64,000 nucleotides of DNA. It comes from Pollenia angustigena (lineage: Eukaryota; Arthropoda; Insecta; Diptera; Polleniidae). A program made the position numbers and the translations under genes. Numbering within the stretch: position 1 is the stretch's first letter; each line of letters opens with the position of its first letter. The notes under the pieces are model-generated. The model was not told the DNA's origin. It did not search any database and was given only the letters and a program-made list of their open reading frames with translations. This document shows, one piece after another, positions 12,051-23,423 of the stretch. The stretch covers positions 32,355,882-32,419,881 of the forward strand of contig OV884059.1 of NCBI GenBank assembly GCA_930367215.1, written 5' to 3'.

Positions 12051-12250
12051 TAGTTTATTAAAAAGTGTTTTGAATAAGAAATCCTTAATCAGGGGATATG
12101 CAGTTTTGTTTTGAATACGGGTGTTAATGTTTTCTAAAAAAAAAAAACAAATATTATTGCCTCAAAAAAGCTGTGGGGGACGTCTGTATATTAAAAGAGT
12201 TTTTTGACATCCCAGAAATGCCAGATAACCAATTAAAAACTTATTAATTA

Positions 12251-12493
12251 ACAGCCCTGTTCTGGAAATCGAATAAAATTGAAATCGAGGAAATTTTAAT
12301 TTTCAGTTAATTTTTTTTTAAATTACCGTAGTTTTTCATGATTTTTAAAGTAATTCTACTAAATATAAGTGGTACTCAAAGTATGCCGTACATATCCATA
12401 TAAAACGGAATATTTTTTTGAAACTTTAAAACAGGTTCTTTTTGAAAGTTCAATTTCAATTTCACTCGAATTCGATTTCCAGAACATTGCTGT
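12251..12493. mobile_element. TGTTCTGGAAATCGA MITE, intact copy
   Basis: Ends ACAGCCCTGTTCTGGAAATC and, inverted, ACAGCAATGTTCTGGAAATC; 243 bp, noncoding. The body (GTGGTACTCAAAGTATG, ATATAAAACGGAATATTT) is the uninterrupted counterpart of the nested copy at 24183-26547 and so shows the empty site of the pogo-like insertion there. Further right-end fragments are at 24005-24058 and 27160-27215. Confidence 0.75.
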
Positions 12494-13148
12494 AAGTCAT
12501 TATTTAATAAACACAATATTTTTTTTATGAAAAAAAAATCTTAAACCAATTTTATTAAATTAAATATTAAATTAAATATTTTTTAAATTTTCCATTTATT
12601 AACTAATTATAATTTACGCTTTAACTAATTTAATATTTTATTGTTATATTTTTTTTTTTTGGTATGTTTTACATTAACAAATATCCAAAAAAAAACCAAT
12701 TGGCACTTTTAATCATCACCATGAAAAAATTAAACAAAACGTTTGTGGCATCTTCTCCTTAACTTGATCTGCTTTATTCACCCTACTAACCATCAACAAA
12801 CATCCTCGACAATTGTGAACTGGAAAAAATGCAAAAAAAAAAAAAAAATTTAACCCAACAATTCCGAAAATATATGAATGTGTATTTGTGTATATGTGTC
12901 GGTGGTGGTAACGTGTAATTCTCGCTCTGAACAAACTTTGAACTCCCCTCAACTGAAATGCAATTAACATTAATTTGATCAACGTCCGCAAAATGTTTAA
13001 TTATAAAATTACCGCGCCATTGAAACGGATCGATTCTCTTTTTAAATTTTTTTCGTTTTTGTTTTTTATTTTAATTTAACTTTTTTTTTATTTATTACTA
13101 ACTCTATCTGTCACTCCTACTCGTATTTCTCGTAACACTGTCATATGA
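12494..13148. other. AT-rich region upstream of the candidate slgA first exon
   Basis: No coding region beyond noise. It contains long A/T runs and a TATAAA at about 13001 followed by ACCGCGCC. If the exon at 13149 is a true first exon, its promoter and 5' UTR would lie here; nothing stronger can be claimed. Confidence 0.35.
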
Positions 13149-13206
13149 ATGTTTGAAAAATACAAAGTCGATGATGAAAAGTATTTCCCTCGACGCAAAG
13201 CAGAGG
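13149..13206 (+). CDS. slgA: Candidate alternative first coding exon of slgA
   Basis: Short open exon starting at ATG 13149, preceded directly by an in-frame TGA, encoding 19 codons (MFEKYKVDDEKYFPRRKAE) plus one base, followed by a strong donor GTAAGC at 13207. The leftover G joins the GC that opens the exon at 17492 to form a glycine codon, so reading continues as ...KAEG-ATFGTG without a frame break. The peptide is charged and has no mitochondrial presequence or signal peptide. Joined to the seven downstream exons it would give a protein of about 405 residues, enough for a PRODH barrel but without the long N-terminal region of the mitochondrial form. The splice phase and donor are seen; use as a first exon is inferred. 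Chance phase agreement is the main alternative. Confidence 0.5.
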
Positions 13207-13325
13207 GTAAGCTAAAAAATAAACTAACAAAAGCTATGTTCACATCTATCAAATATTTGACGTCCACGCGTAACCACTAGTTTTATTAAACAAATTTATT
13301 GCTTCGATAGTTCAAACATCATTAA

Positions 13326-13487
13326 AGGCCGTTACACACTTTCCCACAAAGTCTTTCGTATTTTATGAAAATCCTTCCCTGATCTAATTATTGCTTATAA
13401 ATTTTCCAAAAACAATAACAACTTATCATGACAGGGTTGCATTTTCATAAAATACGTAAAAATTTGTGGGATAGTGTGTAACGGCCT
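13326..13487. mobile_element. MITE AGGCCGTTACACACT, TAA duplication, in slgA intron
   Basis: 162 bp with ends AGGCCGTTACACACTTTCCC and, inverted, AGGCCGTTACACACTATCCC, flanked by TAA on both sides (13323-13325, 13488-13490). It shares ATGACAGGGTTG and the CACAAGTCTTACGTA-type subterminal text with elements at 31285, 46854 and 57889. Confidence 0.8.
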
Positions 13488-13910
13488 TAAGTAACAGTTT
13501 CTAAATTACATTATACAATTATCTTCTTACAAATAAACTTTAGTAAATCAATGAAAATTGTTAAAGAAAATAAAGTTAAATAAAGTTTGATCAATTATCT
13601 GGTCACATTTTATTTTTTTTTTTTATTTTTTCGTCAAATATTTGTTAGGTCTGAATATACCTAAACAATCTTTTTACTAACAATTCTACCGTAATCTATT
13701 TTAATTTCTATTAGTGGTTACTAAATGTTGTTTTATATTTCGCTACGTTTTAGTTTTAAACTGCAGACATTTAAAAGAATTAAGTCATTGTTGTTCAAAA
13801 ATAATTAAAAATGTTTAACTAAAAGGAGGAACATGTAAATCAATTGAAATAGATAATCTTTCAAAACAAATTTCGATCTACCAAAGTTAAAATACCATTG
13901 GGCTAAAAGA

Positions 13911-14160
13911 TTGATGTTTGACTATAAACGGCCAACCCCTCTAAAGTGATTGTGTTGTTACAATCGAAACATGTCAGGGCAACCTGTCCGTGAAAACCTG
14001 GGTTCGATTCCTAGTTCAGTTAAGAATGCAAAATTATCAATAAATTTTAATTAATTTCATGTTGGAGAATTTCTTTTTTCATAAAAATAATTTAATGAAA
14101 ATTTAATTTTATGAACTTTAGCCTGATTAAAAATATTAAAATTTGGATTAAAAACTTTAA
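13911..14160 (+). mobile_element. tRNA-derived SINE-like repeat, copy 1 (5' part deleted)
   Basis: About 250 bp matching, in the opposite orientation, 52086-52370. It holds a pol III B-box-like GGTTCGATTCC at about 14001-14011, after AAACATGTCAGGGCAACCTG, and an AT-rich 3' part ending TTGGATTAAAA. The A-box region present in the other copy is missing here. It is not a functional tRNA: no cloverleaf can be drawn around the B box. Confidence 0.6.
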
Positions 14161-14824
14161 TTAAATGCTTTTAGATGAATAAACTTCATTCTTTTAAGTC
14201 TTTGCTTTTGTTTAGTAGATTTGTTGTTGTATATTTGTAGTAAGTTGTTGTAGTTGTCTGTCTATTACATTTAATGTTAATTTGTAGTAATAAATAATAA
14301 AAGTTTTCAAATATACAATAGAAAGTAAATAGTAAAAGTATTTACAGATTAATTTAACATGTTTTTATATGCATGTTTGTACTTAAGTATCCACTCGATT
14401 AATCGTTGTTCGATTAATATTTGTAGAAAATATTTATGGGTAAAAATTAGGGCGAGTTGTTGGGAGTTTTGCTTATGCCATCAGCCATTTATGGAACGAA
14501 CTGACTGAATTGCATAACAAACATTTTCGTACTATACTTGGTATATCGTCGGCTTAGAGCGTAAACCTGTTAAATAAATTTTTAACTGTATTTTATATTT
14601 TGATACCGTTTGATAGATAAAGAGACTCCGGATCGAGTAAGAAAAATATTTTGTTCAATTTGGGACTCAACAGATATTACCCATATAATTCCATGTCAAA
14701 TCGACCAAGAGTGGGACACGACCCCTTCCGATTATTTTTTTTCATTGTTTATTTATTGAATCTTCATGTATTTAATATGAACTAACAATAATTAACCAAA
14801 TCTTATCCTAATACTTTATTTTAT

Positions 14825-15125
14825 GTCCTACCAGTGCCAGTTCTTCAGTTCTTCATCGCGTGTTCTGTTTTTATAAATAACTGTTTGTCGCTCATCTAAA
14901 TGGATAATTGCTGCAGTGTCTCTTCTCCTTAAGCGAGTGTGGCCGCTATCATTTAAAAGCCTAGCCTTTTAAAATATTTTACCGCATATTTCGTAATAAT
15001 AGTCCTTACCAGTGGCACATTGAGATCCTTGTGGAAATTTGAGTTTTTAACATACCAAGAGGCAGCTCTAATTATTCGAAGAAATTTATTTTGGCGCCTT
15101 TGAATTTTTTCGAAAAAAAGTTTTA
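14825..15125 (-). pseudogene. C-terminal fragment of a Jockey-like reverse transcriptase ORF
   Basis: Minus-strand translation around 14955-15115 reads KIQRRQNKFLRIIRAASWYV then KNSNFHKDLNVPLVRTIITK and YAVKYFKRL. This matches the C-terminal text common to Jockey/Doc/F-like elements (Q-NKFLR-I...A-W-V-N--H-DL-VP-V). It continues LLNDSGHTRLRRRDTAAI into a degraded tail. No RT core is present; 5' truncated. Confidence 0.7.
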
Positions 15126-15168
15126 AATTTTTTTTTTTCGTTCATATATCTATATCTATCTTCTTCTA

Positions 15169-15861
15169 TCTTCTATATATATAAAACAGGATGTGTGTAT
15201 GTATGTAACGTATGGACTCCAAAACAGCTGGAACGATTTTGATGAAATTTTCAGGGAATCTTCAGAATATTCAGGCGGGTGACACTGTGAAGTGTGATTT
15301 TTGATTTTCGGTCTGCGGGCGGAGGGGCGTGGCAAAATCCAATTTTCATATTGCACCACCAATGACATCTATATAATTTGGACGATTTTTTCTTTAAAAT
15401 GATCGCCATGGTCCAACTTAGATTTATACGAAAAGAAAATTTTGCCCCGCCAACTTTTTTCGAATAACCTAAAATCAGAAAACGTCTCCATCGATTTGAC
15501 ACATTTTTCTTTCAAATGTTCGTATTAACCCATTTTAAGTTTTCATCGAAAGAAAAATTGACCACGCCTACTTTTACGCCCACTTTTTCTATTAAGCGCA
15601 TAACTTGAGAACGGCTTGACCCATTTGGACGGCTTTTTCCTTAAAATCATCGCCATGGTCCAACTTAGGTTTTAACAAAAAGATAATTTTGCCCCGCCTA
15701 CTTTAACGCCCACTTTTTTCGATTTACCTAAAATCAGAAAACGGCTCCATCGATTTGACTAATTTTTCTTTCAAATGTTCGTATCTTTTTTACGGATTTT
15801 AAAAATCGAGCGCAAAAATTTCTCCTAATTTGGACAGGACAACGTCTGTCGGGTCAGCTAG
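15169..15861 (+). mobile_element. Nonautonomous Helitron, copy 1
   Basis: Helitron hallmarks: 5' TC preceded by A (A|TCTTCTATATATATAAAAC), typical 5' text GTATGTATGTAACGTATGGA, and 3' end GGGTCAGCTAG followed by host T at 15862, with a short hairpin GACAG...CTGTC upstream (about 15835-15850). No inverted repeats or duplication, as expected. The inside has repeated blocks (ATCGCCATGGTCCAACTTAG twice, TTTTGCCCCGCC twice). ORFs here are not genes; no Rep/helicase. Confidence 0.8.
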
Positions 15862-15951
15862 TGTTCCTTATAAGATAAAAGGAACCTTCTCACCTAATTT
15901 CATTAAAATCGTAAGGGGTCGTGTCCACTCTTGGTCGATTTAACATGGAAT

Positions 15952-16873
15952 TACCCATATTAAAAAGTAAACTAAATATGCAAAGATTTGCTGCTTAAGG
16001 TAGAAAAATAAAATATTAAAAGGTTTTTTTCGGCCCCTTAAAATTTGCTGGAAGTCAGTTAGCAATTTACACTTTAAGGCGACGATATGGAAATATGTAC
16101 ATATAAAACAACAAAGTCCCAATCATATCTGGGGACCTCGGAAAACCCATTTTAACCAATGCACGGGCCGACGTACCACGTAAAAACAGTTCTTTTACTT
16201 ATAAGGATCCAAAATATACATTATGGGGTCAGATCAGGGGGCGAATTATGAAATCCGATACCGATCGAAAATTCTATTTAAGGGCTCTGTACACGGTCAA
16301 GCATTTTCCATCAAGCGCTATGGTAGTATTAGTGAAAATGTTTTTGTATGTGTGAAGAGTCTTAACTTCATCAACTGTTAAGAGATAAATTGAAAAATTC
16401 AGGGAGACTGGATACGTTGGAGACACCAAACACACTATTCGTACAAAAACAAGCCGTTCAGATGTCAAATCGAACCAGGGTCAGTCTCCCAAAATTTGTT
16501 CATATGAAATTTTCGAACTGCAGCCGCCAAGCTTTAATTTTTTTTGAAATATTGTTCGATAATGAAGACACGTTGTTCTATCGTGTAATGCTCCAGTTTT
16601 ACCTAACCTACACTGTCAACTGTCTAATTTTTTGTTGGGTTGCCAACACTTTACTGAACAAATGGCGACAAATTCAAATTTTTCGTTAATTTTGGACACT
16701 CTTTATACACAAATATTAGCTGAATTATTTCTATTATTTTAACAAAATACGGTGTTAATAAACATAATTCTTTTGTTATCAAAGAAATTTCTTTTTGGGA
16801 ATACATTTGTTTATAAAAAATATAAAAAAATAAAATAGAAGCTTCGCATAAGATAATGGATGAAACTGATATG
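15952..16873. other. slgA intron sequence with dispersed-repeat text
   Basis: No exon recognised. Around 16120-16220 the phrase TCTGGGGACCTCGGAAAACC and GGGCCGACGTACCACG recalls 19355-19420 and 57640-57720, an old dispersed repeat. The rest is anonymous AT-rich intron. Confidence 0.4.
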
Positions 16874-17114
16874 CAGCCGTATTCCGGAATTCGCTAAAGC
16901 TAAATCTCTATTGCTAAAAATCTATAAAGTTGATTTAGCAAGTTTTGGCTACATGTGCAATTCTGTAACGTGCATTGCTAAATTTGGCAGTGCAATAAAA
17001 ATTAAATTCGCCCCAATTTTAGCTTTTAATGTCATCGCTACAAATTTTGTTTTCTCTAAGGCATTTTAGCGATCAAGATTTAGCTTTAGCTAAGCGAATT
17101 GCAGAATACGGCTG
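16874..17114. mobile_element. CAGCCGTATTC MITE in slgA intron
   Basis: 241 bp with ends CAGCCGTATTCCGGAATTCG and, inverted, CAGCCGTATTCTGCAATTCG; AGCTAAATCT also pairs. It is noncoding despite an ORF across it. It ends 377 bp before the slgA exon at 17492. No clean duplication seen. Confidence 0.75.
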
Positions 17115-17491
17115 CTGATGTATCAACCAAATCTTTTTTAATGATCAATGTTGACTAAAAAAAATTGGACCTTGACCTACAAACATACGTTTATGTCATT
17201 TATTCAGAATTCTAGGGGGTTTATTTATTTAATTTATATGTTGTCTACTCACAGGATGGCATGTAGAAAAGCAGTCGTTACAGTTCTATGGATTTGTAGA
17301 TATTTGATTAAACTTGATAAGTGTAATGTTTATAGAATTAAAAAGTGCTTTATTTATACACTAAACTGTAAACTAGTACAATATTTTTTATTTACTTTAT
17401 ACACAATACTTTAAGGTGTTGCTTGCTTGCTTTTTTTTCAATAGTGATTGCATCTAAACTTTATTTTTTTATTTATATATTCTATTTTTAG

Positions 17492-17556
17492 GCGCAACCT
17501 TTGGTACTGGCATAACAGCTATTAAATTAACCGCCCTCGGTCGTCCACAACTTTTG
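17492..17556 (+). CDS. slgA: slgA proline dehydrogenase, core exon 1 (ATFGTGITAIKLTALGRPQLL)
   Basis: 65-bp exon between acceptor TTTTTAG and donor GTATGT. After two bases completing a split codon it encodes 21 residues, ATFGTGITAIKLTALGRPQLL, matching the start of the conserved PRODH barrel region in fly sluggish-A. The next exon begins in phase 0 (LQLSEVIMRTRKY). The following intron is 13.2 kb and full of transposon copies. In Drosophila-type genes a much longer N-terminal region (mitochondrial targeting plus an alpha domain) precedes this exon. No exon of that part was found here, so it probably lies upstream of the window. Confidence 0.93.
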
Positions 17557-17823
17557 GTATGTTGCATATAATTTATATACTTTTACACTGGTATTGTAAT
17601 TTGACACGCAAAAAAAGGATGGGTTCCATTTTGTTATTAAAATAAGTTAAACAGTTGGCAGATTAGGTACTAGCCATGTTTTTAAAGTGCACTAGAAACC
17701 TGAATAATAATCGGATCGATTTTTCTAAATGCCTTTTTCTACATCAACTAACTTTTTAGTTAGATTCGATTATTATTTCGCACTCATAGTCTTACATTGC
17801 ATACAGTTACATGTTTATTGAAA

Positions 17824-18059
17824 ATCTGGGGCCTAATTCCCGCATTCGATATCGAGTAAACTATCGTATTTTTCTGCACTCGATAGACACTGACGTATCT
17901 AATGAAAACTAGAGAGTTGTATTGGTTTTGGTTACTCGATATCGAATGCTATCATCTCAAATTACAACCCATTTCATTCGATATCGACAGTCATAATACC
18001 AAAATAAAAAATTTCGATAAATTTTGCTCGATATCGTATGCGGTAATTAGACCCCAGAT
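17824..18059. mobile_element. MITE rich in CGATATCG, in slgA intron
   Basis: Ends ATCTGGGGCCTAATTCCCGC and, inverted, ATCTGGGGTCTAATTACCGC, each followed by (A/T)TTCGATATCGAG-type text. Further CGATATCG copies occur inside (about 17940 and 17980), so the palindrome occurs four times. A relative is at 44197-44270. About 236 bp, noncoding. Confidence 0.75.
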
Positions 18060-18289
18060 ATTCTATTAAATAAAGTTTTAAGTATTTCGAAATGATATAA
18101 GTTTAATTCCATTTTAAGGCCTACATTTAAAGCCTAGATGTGTTGTATTGCTATACAAGCCATTTTCACAAAATTTTGTTACTTATAAGGATGGTTAAAT
18201 TTTAAATAAAACACAAATTATTTAGGAAGTTATTGTCATTTTTTTTATTATGATAATATTGGTATGGTTCAATTATGTATGGAACAAAA

Positions 18290-18890
18290 TATAGGCCAAA
18301 TGGCCGCCGCGACCTCGGCGGCACACCACTTGATCGTCCAAATTTTCGATGGCGCTAAGGCATTATTGAGGTTCTATGCCGGACTATCTCATCCTTAAGC
18401 TCTTGAATTGTTACTGGTTTATCGACGTACATCTTTTCTTTCAATAAACCCCAAAGATAGAAGTCCAACGGTGTCAAATCACATGATCTTGGCGGCCAAT
18501 TGACGTCGCCACCACGTGAGATAACACGGCCGTTGAATTTGTCGTTAGCTGTGTGGCAAGTGGTCCGTCCTGTTTAAACCACATATCGTCCACATCCATA
18601 TCTTCAATTCGGGCCATAAAAAACAGCATCTCACGATAGCGAACACCGTCCACAGAAATTGCCTGACCGGCCTCATTTTGAAAAAAATACGGGCCGATGA
18701 TGCCGCCAGCCCATTACCCGCACCAAACTTTAAAATAATAAGCGTAAATAACTTTAACGTGTTGCTCGATTGTGTATCTTTCCACGGTTCAAATTGAGTT
18801 AGTCTGAAATTGAGAAATTGTCAAATGCAATGCAAAAAAAAAAACTTGACGTTGAGGTGTGGTTCACATTCAACATCGGCCCTTTAAATG
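18290..18890 (-). pseudogene. Mariner-like family A remnant, copy 2
   Basis: Minus strand: terminus GGGCCGATGTTGAATGTGAA at about 18865-18887, then, after a deletion, transposase text (GYYGPVFFQNEAGQAIS-like, GVRYREMLFF, MARIEDMDVDDMWF, PRSCDLTPLDFYLWGLLKEK) to about 18300. Same family as 529-1290. A missing base near the DDE region breaks the frame. It lies in the slgA intron. Confidence 0.65.
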
Positions 18891-19640
18891 TAACTATTAC
18901 CGTATTATGTTGTTTTTGTATGGAAGGCGGCACGCCCACTTATCCTTCTTTTTGGCTGATTTTGTGTATTGACAACCCAGCCATGTGTACCAAAGTTGAA
19001 AAAATATGCTCCTTACGTTCTCCACATATAAAGAAATTTGTTTTGCTCCACGCCCACTTTTCTACGAGCTATGTGTACAAAATTTTGGACAATTTTCCTC
19101 TTCTTCTTAAGACATAAATGAACATCTTTTGTGCCACGCCCACATCTTCAATTCCGCCTACATTTCGTTGTTTATGGATAACCAAGATGCTTGTATTATT
19201 TGGAAACTTTATTTTTTGACATTATCCAGACAAACAGAAAGCTATTACGCCATTGTATGGGAAGTGCCACACCCACTTCTGCCAACGATCTGGCTGAATT
19301 TCAACAAGAAGTTTTACAGGAGTATATGTGACATAAATGTATGACAACCTTATCCCCATCATGTCTGGGGTCTTCGGAAAACCCATTTTAATATACACAC
19401 AGACAGACGGACCTCGTTAAATCAACTTCGCTTCTTATAACAACTCAGAATATTACATATACTTTATAGGGCTCTAAGATCAATATTGTAGAAACTTCAA
19501 ACGGAATGAAAAACTTATCAAATAGTAAAAGAGTTACATAATGTAAAATAAACCATATATAGAAGGAAAATATAATAAATTAACGTCACTCACAAGCTAA
19601 AGGGCGGTCCGGTCCAACCAAAATGCACAACAAAAAGTTT
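18890..19640. other. Dispersed repeat sequence in slgA intron
   Basis: Repeated CCACGCCCAC-type phrases (18930, 19050, 19135, 19270) and TGTCTGGGGTCTTCGGAAAA, ACAGACAGACGGAC near 19360-19410. This is characteristic of an old noncoding fly repeat. ORFs here are chance openings. Confidence 0.45.
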
Positions 19641-19659
19641 TCAGAAAATTATCTTAATG

Positions 19660-20125
19660 TTTTTCAGTATGATAGAAGGATCTAGGACAATTATGTGTGA
19701 AAGAAAATAACGGTCAAATGCTCGCCACGGCTTCGGTGGTGTTCCTCTATCCGATGGACTATCTTTCCCATGACTCTGAGACATAATTGATTTTCAATGT
19801 CGTTGATGTGCCGAATTATCTCATCATTTAGCTCTTGAATTGTTCTTTGCTTATTGACTTACACTTTTTCTTTTAAATATCCCAAAGAAAGAAGTCCAAC
19901 GGAATAAAATCACATAATCGTGGCAGCCAATTAATTCTGGTGCAAAAGAGCCATTGTTTTGTTGGCTGTGTGGCAAGTGGCATCATCCTGTTGGAACCAC
20001 ATATCGTCTAGGTTCATATCCTCAATTTCAGGCCACAAGAGATCGGCTATCATCTCGCGATAGCGAATACCATTCAGGTTAACTGCTTGGCCGACCTTAT
20101 TTTCGAAGAAGTAAGGCCCAAGTAA
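19660..20125 (-). pseudogene. Mariner-like family A remnant, copy 3
   Basis: Minus-strand text GYRYREMIADLL, EIEDMNLDDMWFQQDDATCH, TANKT and a C-terminal region with IIRHINDIENQLCL-like text. The DDD-type core is partly kept but frameshifted. It is closest to the copies at 529 and 18290. Confidence 0.6.
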
Positions 20126-20510
20126 TTTTGGATTGTTCGCTATGTTTTAAGTTATATTATGTATGAAAAATGCACGAAAAATAAAAATCTTTTAAACTAA
20201 AAAAAAAAGTAAATATAGGTAGACGTGACAGTCGTACGCCTCAAAAATGCAATAACATTTTAAGCAACAAATATTTTTACGTTCTTTAAACCCTCAAATT
20301 AAAGCACTAGGTCAGAGATAATGGCAAAATAAGTAGCGGTTCGAACGTGAAAAATAGAAGTAGTTTTTGTGGCCATGTATAAAAAGGTGTAATTCGGCGA
20401 AACCTGGCACAATTTTTTAGTCAAACTACTTTCAGAATTTGATGTAGCAATGTAACATTAAAATGTCTTTGGTTTGATTCCAAAATCGTCTGTATTTTTA
20501 TTTTAATAGC

Positions 20511-21037
20511 CTTTTTACACTGATCAATGTCTAACATCTACCACCAATTTGCCACAATTTGCGAAGATGTTAACATTTTTCCATAAGAAATACATAGAGC
20601 TGAAACCCAACATCTTTGAACATCTTTAAAAGATGTTCCTATCTTCTTTTATTCCATTCTACATCTTTTGATTATTTTAGTGCCATCACTAGAAAAGTGG
20701 CAATAAGTTATATTATTATGTGGCATCACTGACAAAAACAAATTGGTTTTGAAAGCAGCGTTACCATTTGTCAAGGTTTCTCTTTTATTTCAAAGTTTTT
20801 TTTGTTATTTTGTTAAAATTTTTAAACAAATTGAACTTCAAATACATTTTTGTGATTTCATTTTAAATTTTGTCACTTTTGTTGAAAAAAAAAACATTTT
20901 TTATTTAAATTTTTTTTTTTCAAAAATGGTGACATTTTTGTTTGATGGTATATGTTAGATGTGAGCAATGTTAACGAGTGTTTCACATTTTCTACGTCTT
21001 TGATGGTAGATGTTAGATGTTGATCAGTGTAAAAAAA
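20511..21037. mobile_element. Large MITE, ACACTGATCAAT...CTAACATCTACCA ends
   Basis: Left CTTTTTACACTGATCAATG, TCTAACATCTACCA is mirrored by TGGTAGATGTTAGATGTTGA, TCAGTGTAAAAAAA at 21004-21037. About 527 bp, noncoding. The body (CCATAAGAAATACATAG, AAAGCAGCGTTACCATTT, GGTGACATTTTTG) is shared with the nested cluster at 33960-37620, so this is the best uninterrupted copy. Confidence 0.75.
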
Positions 21038-23423
21038 CCAAGATCTGTGTCGATACGTGACATTTCGAACGTGAAATTTTTTCCATAATAACTGAATAAT
21101 GAATTAAACAATAAAGGGCTGCATGAACAACTTCTTTCATAAACATACTGAAATGCTTATTCACTGAAAGTCGTGTTCGAATAAAATTGAGATTACCGAA
21201 CAAACTGTTGTTTTATTCATGCTGCTATGAACACATTTCGTTTCATATCGCAAACACACAGAGGTTGTTCAATGAAACGGGCTTTGTTTCATAGTTTTCA
21301 TTCTCTCTCATTTATTTTTATTAATACTCAATAGCGATGTTGCCACTTCAGTAAATTCATGTAATTATTTGCATGCGTTGCCCATGTGTAATTTAATTTG
21401 GAATATAAACAATAAATAAAATGCAAAATATGTTTTTTTTTTGTTTGTCATTTGCATTTTTGAATAATACAAATCTTTGAAACATAGCAAGATTTTATTG
21501 TCTTGTAATGTACTGTACACGGCCCTGAAATGAAACGAACTCATAAAAATCAAACACATTTTTAGGTGAAAGATGAAAAACAAAAGGAGGAATGAGTTTA
21601 TGAGAAATGTAATTGTTAGTTTTGTAAGTGTCTTAGGAGTCTGACCACGTGGTAATTTTTTTTTCGAAAGATATTAAAAACTTGAAAATTAATGTAAGTT
21701 AATATAATTAATAACGGCTCACGTTTGTCTCGATGTCACGTTTGTATGTAGCATAACAGCTTTTTAACCATACGTGTTTTTTTTGGTAGATAATATGTAA
21801 CATTTTATAAAAAAAGCAAGAAATTTACTTTGCGAAAAACGTTGCGTCATTGGGTGGAATACAGCGTTAGTCGAACAAATTATGTTTTACATCATAATAT
21901 GAAAACGATGGATGTTGATCGTGCTGGATGATGTATATGACACTTTTTTGCCTAGAATTTATCTCTTTTATTTTAACCATGAATTATCTCATTTTTTTAG
22001 TTCTCATTATAATAATATCTGTAGATTGTTAAGCATTTTTAATTTATTAGCTATCTACTTTTTTCTGTTTAAGACAAATATATTGCCGAAAATTTTTTAA
22101 TGTTAGTAAATGTTTTTGAAAATAAAATTAAATATATTTAATTTTATTGAAAATTTATATTGAAAACAAAAATAAATTTGAGTTTTTATTTCAATATTAA
22201 TGTATCTCTTTAACTTGTTGCATTTACCCCTCACGGTTATTTCTATTTTTTTTTTAACTTTCTTTTGTTTTTATTTTTCTACAACTGGCAACACTGACAT
22301 ATAAATCATACTGTTTTTCCATGAACTTATTCGAGATTTGTTCAATGGTTGTTCTGTTTCATGGTTGTTGATGTTCATGTTCTCTTGTATAAGCAAATAA
22401 ACTAATTTCATCTTATTCGTCTCTTAAATATCAAGTGTTCACTGCTTTCATTTCATAGTATTTCATCTTACTGAATACGAATGAAGCGAACACAAAATTT
22501 TAATGAAGGTTTCATGAACATCATTATTAAGTTTCATGCAGATGTTTATTAAACAAAATAAAAATTAACCGTTACTCCGAATAACATATGTAAGAAATTT
22601 TTTTGGCATAATTTTAATCAAATATCACCTCTTCTAAGGAAGATAATATTAAAGAAAACATACAATAAAACATTCTCACAAATAAGAAATTACGTTTAAA
22701 ACTTTTCAGTCCGCTTGTTCGTCTTAGTGAACGAATTTATGGGGGAATTTATAAAACTTGTAAATTCTAAATATATTTCTATAAGAAAATCATAAAAGAA
22801 TAATATGCTTTTAATAACTTTTAAATTTTCGGTCACGTTGGACCTTTAGAAAGAAATTCCCATATTCACAAAAATTACATTGATAATAATTTTGCAATTG
22901 CCCGTGCATAAAAAAACTGGCAAGATGATTTGATTATAAAATTTATCTTTGTATGGATGACTCATAGCTGAGCCGAACCAAGTCATAGAATATAAAACAT
23001 ATATGTATGTATTTAAAACTTCTGCGAAATTCTCCGCAAAGTGTAACTCTATCCAGTTCTGTAGCGGACTTAATTAAAAAGTGTTTCATGCCAACGGTAA
23101 CGGTAATAATCCAAAGTCAATGGCTTCAGAAATTTAATGGCAATTCACTTACTACTTTTTTTGACTTGGTTCGCTTCAGCTCTGAGCCCTCCATATTTTA
23201 TTCTTTACTGTTGGAAGAGAATGTGTCGTTATGAAAAACTTTATTTCGAAAAGTATATTTTTGAGTTATGACGAAGTTGCAGCAAATGAGCGATGTGTAC
23301 TACATTGCGTTTGCCTTGATAAGTCAACCACGAGTTTACTTTTTAAAACCAAAATTATTATTGAAAACTTTCGAAAATGCCAAACGAATTTATCGTTTTT
23401 AAAAATTTCGGATTTTAAGCAAA
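21038..23423. other. Anonymous AT-rich slgA intron
   Basis: No exon, RNA gene or clear element. A weak inverted pair, GGCTGCATGAACAACTTC (about 21118) and AGTTTCATGCAGATG (about 22530), could mark an old element of about 1.4 kb. Small ORFs at 23007 and 23231 resemble nothing I know. Confidence 0.4.

Larger units (their letters stand above)
14687..15951. mobile_element. TIR element carrying a Jockey-type fragment and a Helitron
   Basis: Inverted ends of about 46 bp: ATTCCATGTCAAATCGACCA, AGAGTGGGACACGACCCCTT at the left; AAGGGGTCGTGTCCACTCTT and GGTCGATTTAACATGGAAT at the right. Both ends are bordered by the direct repeat ATTACCCATAT, overlapping an 8-bp or longer target duplication. About 1.27 kb, of which most is later or captured material (14825-15125 and 15169-15861). 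Confidence 0.7.

Noticed and set aside
13980..14030. Functional tRNA gene at the GGTTCGATTCC box
   Set aside because: No acceptor or anticodon stem can be paired around it; it belongs to a repeat with a second copy.
15251..15502. Minus-strand ORFs with histidine/tryptophan-rich text
   Set aside because: Inside the Helitron; repeated blocks rather than conserved protein.
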